Of a DNA stretch of 64,000 bases, positions 63,441-64,000 are shown piece by piece. Numbering within the stretch: the stretch's first letter is position 1; every line of letters starts with the position of its first letter. Under the pieces are notes generated by a model. It was not told the origin of the DNA, searched no databases, and worked only from the letters and a program-made list of their open reading frames with translations. This DNA comes from Flavihumibacter fluvii (lineage in GTDB: Bacteria > Bacteroidota > Bacteroidia > Chitinophagales > Chitinophagaceae). The stretch spans positions 124,001 to 188,000 of the forward strand of contig NZ_CP092333.1 in assembly GCF_018595675.2 (NCBI RefSeq), given 5' to 3'. The position numbers were made by a program, and so were the translations under genes.

Positions 63441-63929
63441 ATGACAACCGGTGCCAAAGAATTTATTAGCCTGGTAAAGCATCCGGTAAAGTTCAGGTTG
63501 TTTTTATTGACTAAATTACCCAGTGCCTATTTTTCGGGGGTACGTGTAAAAAGTATCAGTGAAAGTTCCTGCGAAGTGGTAGTTCCGTATAAGTGGTTCT
63601 CAAAAAACCCTTTTCGGTCCACCTATTTCGCCTGCCTGTCGATGGCTGCAGAAATGAGTACTGGTGTGCTGGCGATGGCCAATACCTATAAAAGGAAGCC
63701 GGCTGTTTCTATGCTGGTGACCGCTGTTTCATCCTCGTATTTTAAGAAAGCTTCCGGAATAACCATATTTACGTGCGAAGATGGACCAGCTATTGCTGCA
63801 ACCATTGAAAAAGCAGTTACTAGCGGTGAGGGACAGACGATAATAGCAAAATCAGTTGGACGGAATAGCCAGGGTGAAGTTGTAGCTGAGTTTTTGATAA
63901 CCTGGTCCTTTAAATCAAAGAAATCATGA
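63441..63929 (+). CDS. DUF4442 hot-dog-fold protein
   Basis: A 162-residue protein of the DUF4442 group, a thioesterase-like hot-dog fold. Seen are KLPSAYFSGVRVKSISESSCEV, PFRSTYFACLSMAAEMSTG and SSYFKKASGITIFTCEDG. No catalytic residue can be assigned, and the substrate is unknown. It lies 7 bases after the peptidase gene and overlaps the next start by 4 bases (ATGA). Confidence 0.88.
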   Translation: MTTGAKEFISLVKHPVKFRLFLLTKLPSAYFSGVRVKSISESSCEVVVPYKWFSKNPFRSTYFACLSMAAEMSTGVLAMANTYKRKPAVSMLVTAVSSSYFKKASGITIFTCEDGPAIAATIEKAVTSGEGQTIIAKSVGRNSQGEVVAEFLITWSFKSKKS

Positions 63930-64000
63930 AAATCGCTTTCCACGGTGCTGCCAGGACTGTTACCGGTTCCAAGCACCTGCTTACTTTAAAGAATGGTAAA
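63926..64000 (+). CDS. MBL-fold (beta-CASP, RNA-processing type) metallohydrolase, N-terminus only
   Basis: The first 25 codons of a gene that runs off the right edge: MKIAFHGAARTVTGSKHLLT and then LKNGK. FxGAARxVTGSxHLL is the N-terminal hallmark of beta-CASP metallo-beta-lactamase proteins (YsH1-type RNases and exonucleases). Its start overlaps the DUF4442 stop by 4 bases. The catalytic HxHxDH part is outside the window. Confidence 0.8.
   Translation, partial: MKIAFHGAARTVTGSKHLLTLKNGK

Overview
The window reads as a chromosomal segment of a Bacteroidota bacterium, most likely of the Chitinophagaceae. The reasons are two secreted proteins with C-terminal type IX secretion (T9SS) sorting domains, promoter elements of the Bacteroidota form TTTG-N19-TAnnTTTG (best ahead of atpG, sucD and an ABC operon), a long SecA, and many small envelope protein families typical of that phylum. 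No rRNA, tRNA, CRISPR, prophage or insertion sequence was found. No gene-free stretch exceeds 300 bases; the longest is about 298 bases, between the two T9SS genes.

Region 1 (1-7976): the 3'-truncated rarA, then a three-gene minus-strand operon (circularly permuted ATP-grasp, alpha-E/DUF403, transglutaminase) of the kind predicted to make or process a peptide-like product, then aspS with a small membrane protein, and an MtfA-like peptidase.

Region 2 (7984-22761): a compact nitrate/nitrite assimilation island. It holds a Crp/Fnr regulator with an N-terminal cysteine cluster, cobA for sirohaem, nirB and nirD, an outer-membrane porin-like protein, the NarK transporter, a three-module nitrate reductase (molybdenum catalytic part, FAD/NAD(P)H reductase and BFD iron-sulfur part in one chain), a nitrate-reductase-associated protein, a degenerate sulfite/nitrite-reductase-like protein ending in rubredoxin, mobA, a SelW-like protein and a MOSC protein. 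Together they would import nitrate, reduce it to ammonium, and supply sirohaem and molybdenum cofactor. The rubredoxin protein is the best candidate here for something undescribed.

Region 3 (22748-35980): envelope and surface functions: a small membrane protein, a FAD oxidoreductase, a 2000-residue alpha-2-macroglobulin with its thioester motif intact, two tandem paralogous T9SS proteins with similar hairpin terminators, and sucD.

Region 4 (36068-45364): MlaE/MlaF-type lipid ABC transporter next to maeB; a plus-strand ABC operon with a YtrA-type GntR regulator and a GTAC-repeat operator overlapping its promoter; an M20 amidohydrolase, a SPOR protein and deoC.

Region 5 (45451-52541): tandem amidohydrolases in which only one of three domains keeps its metal-binding HxH, small secreted proteins, and a multi-pass membrane acyltransferase-like protein.

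Region 6 (52555-64000): secA divergent from a lone atpG, a DUF fused to a Fic-type winged helix, scpB with a repeat-rich upstream region carrying a DnaA-box pair, lysA, two Tat-type ferritin-like proteins, a papain-like protease, a DUF4442 protein and the start of a beta-CASP metallo-beta-lactamase protein. A heptamer repeat (GGTAAAC/GGTGAAC) recurs in three intergenic regions, once as a long inverted repeat.
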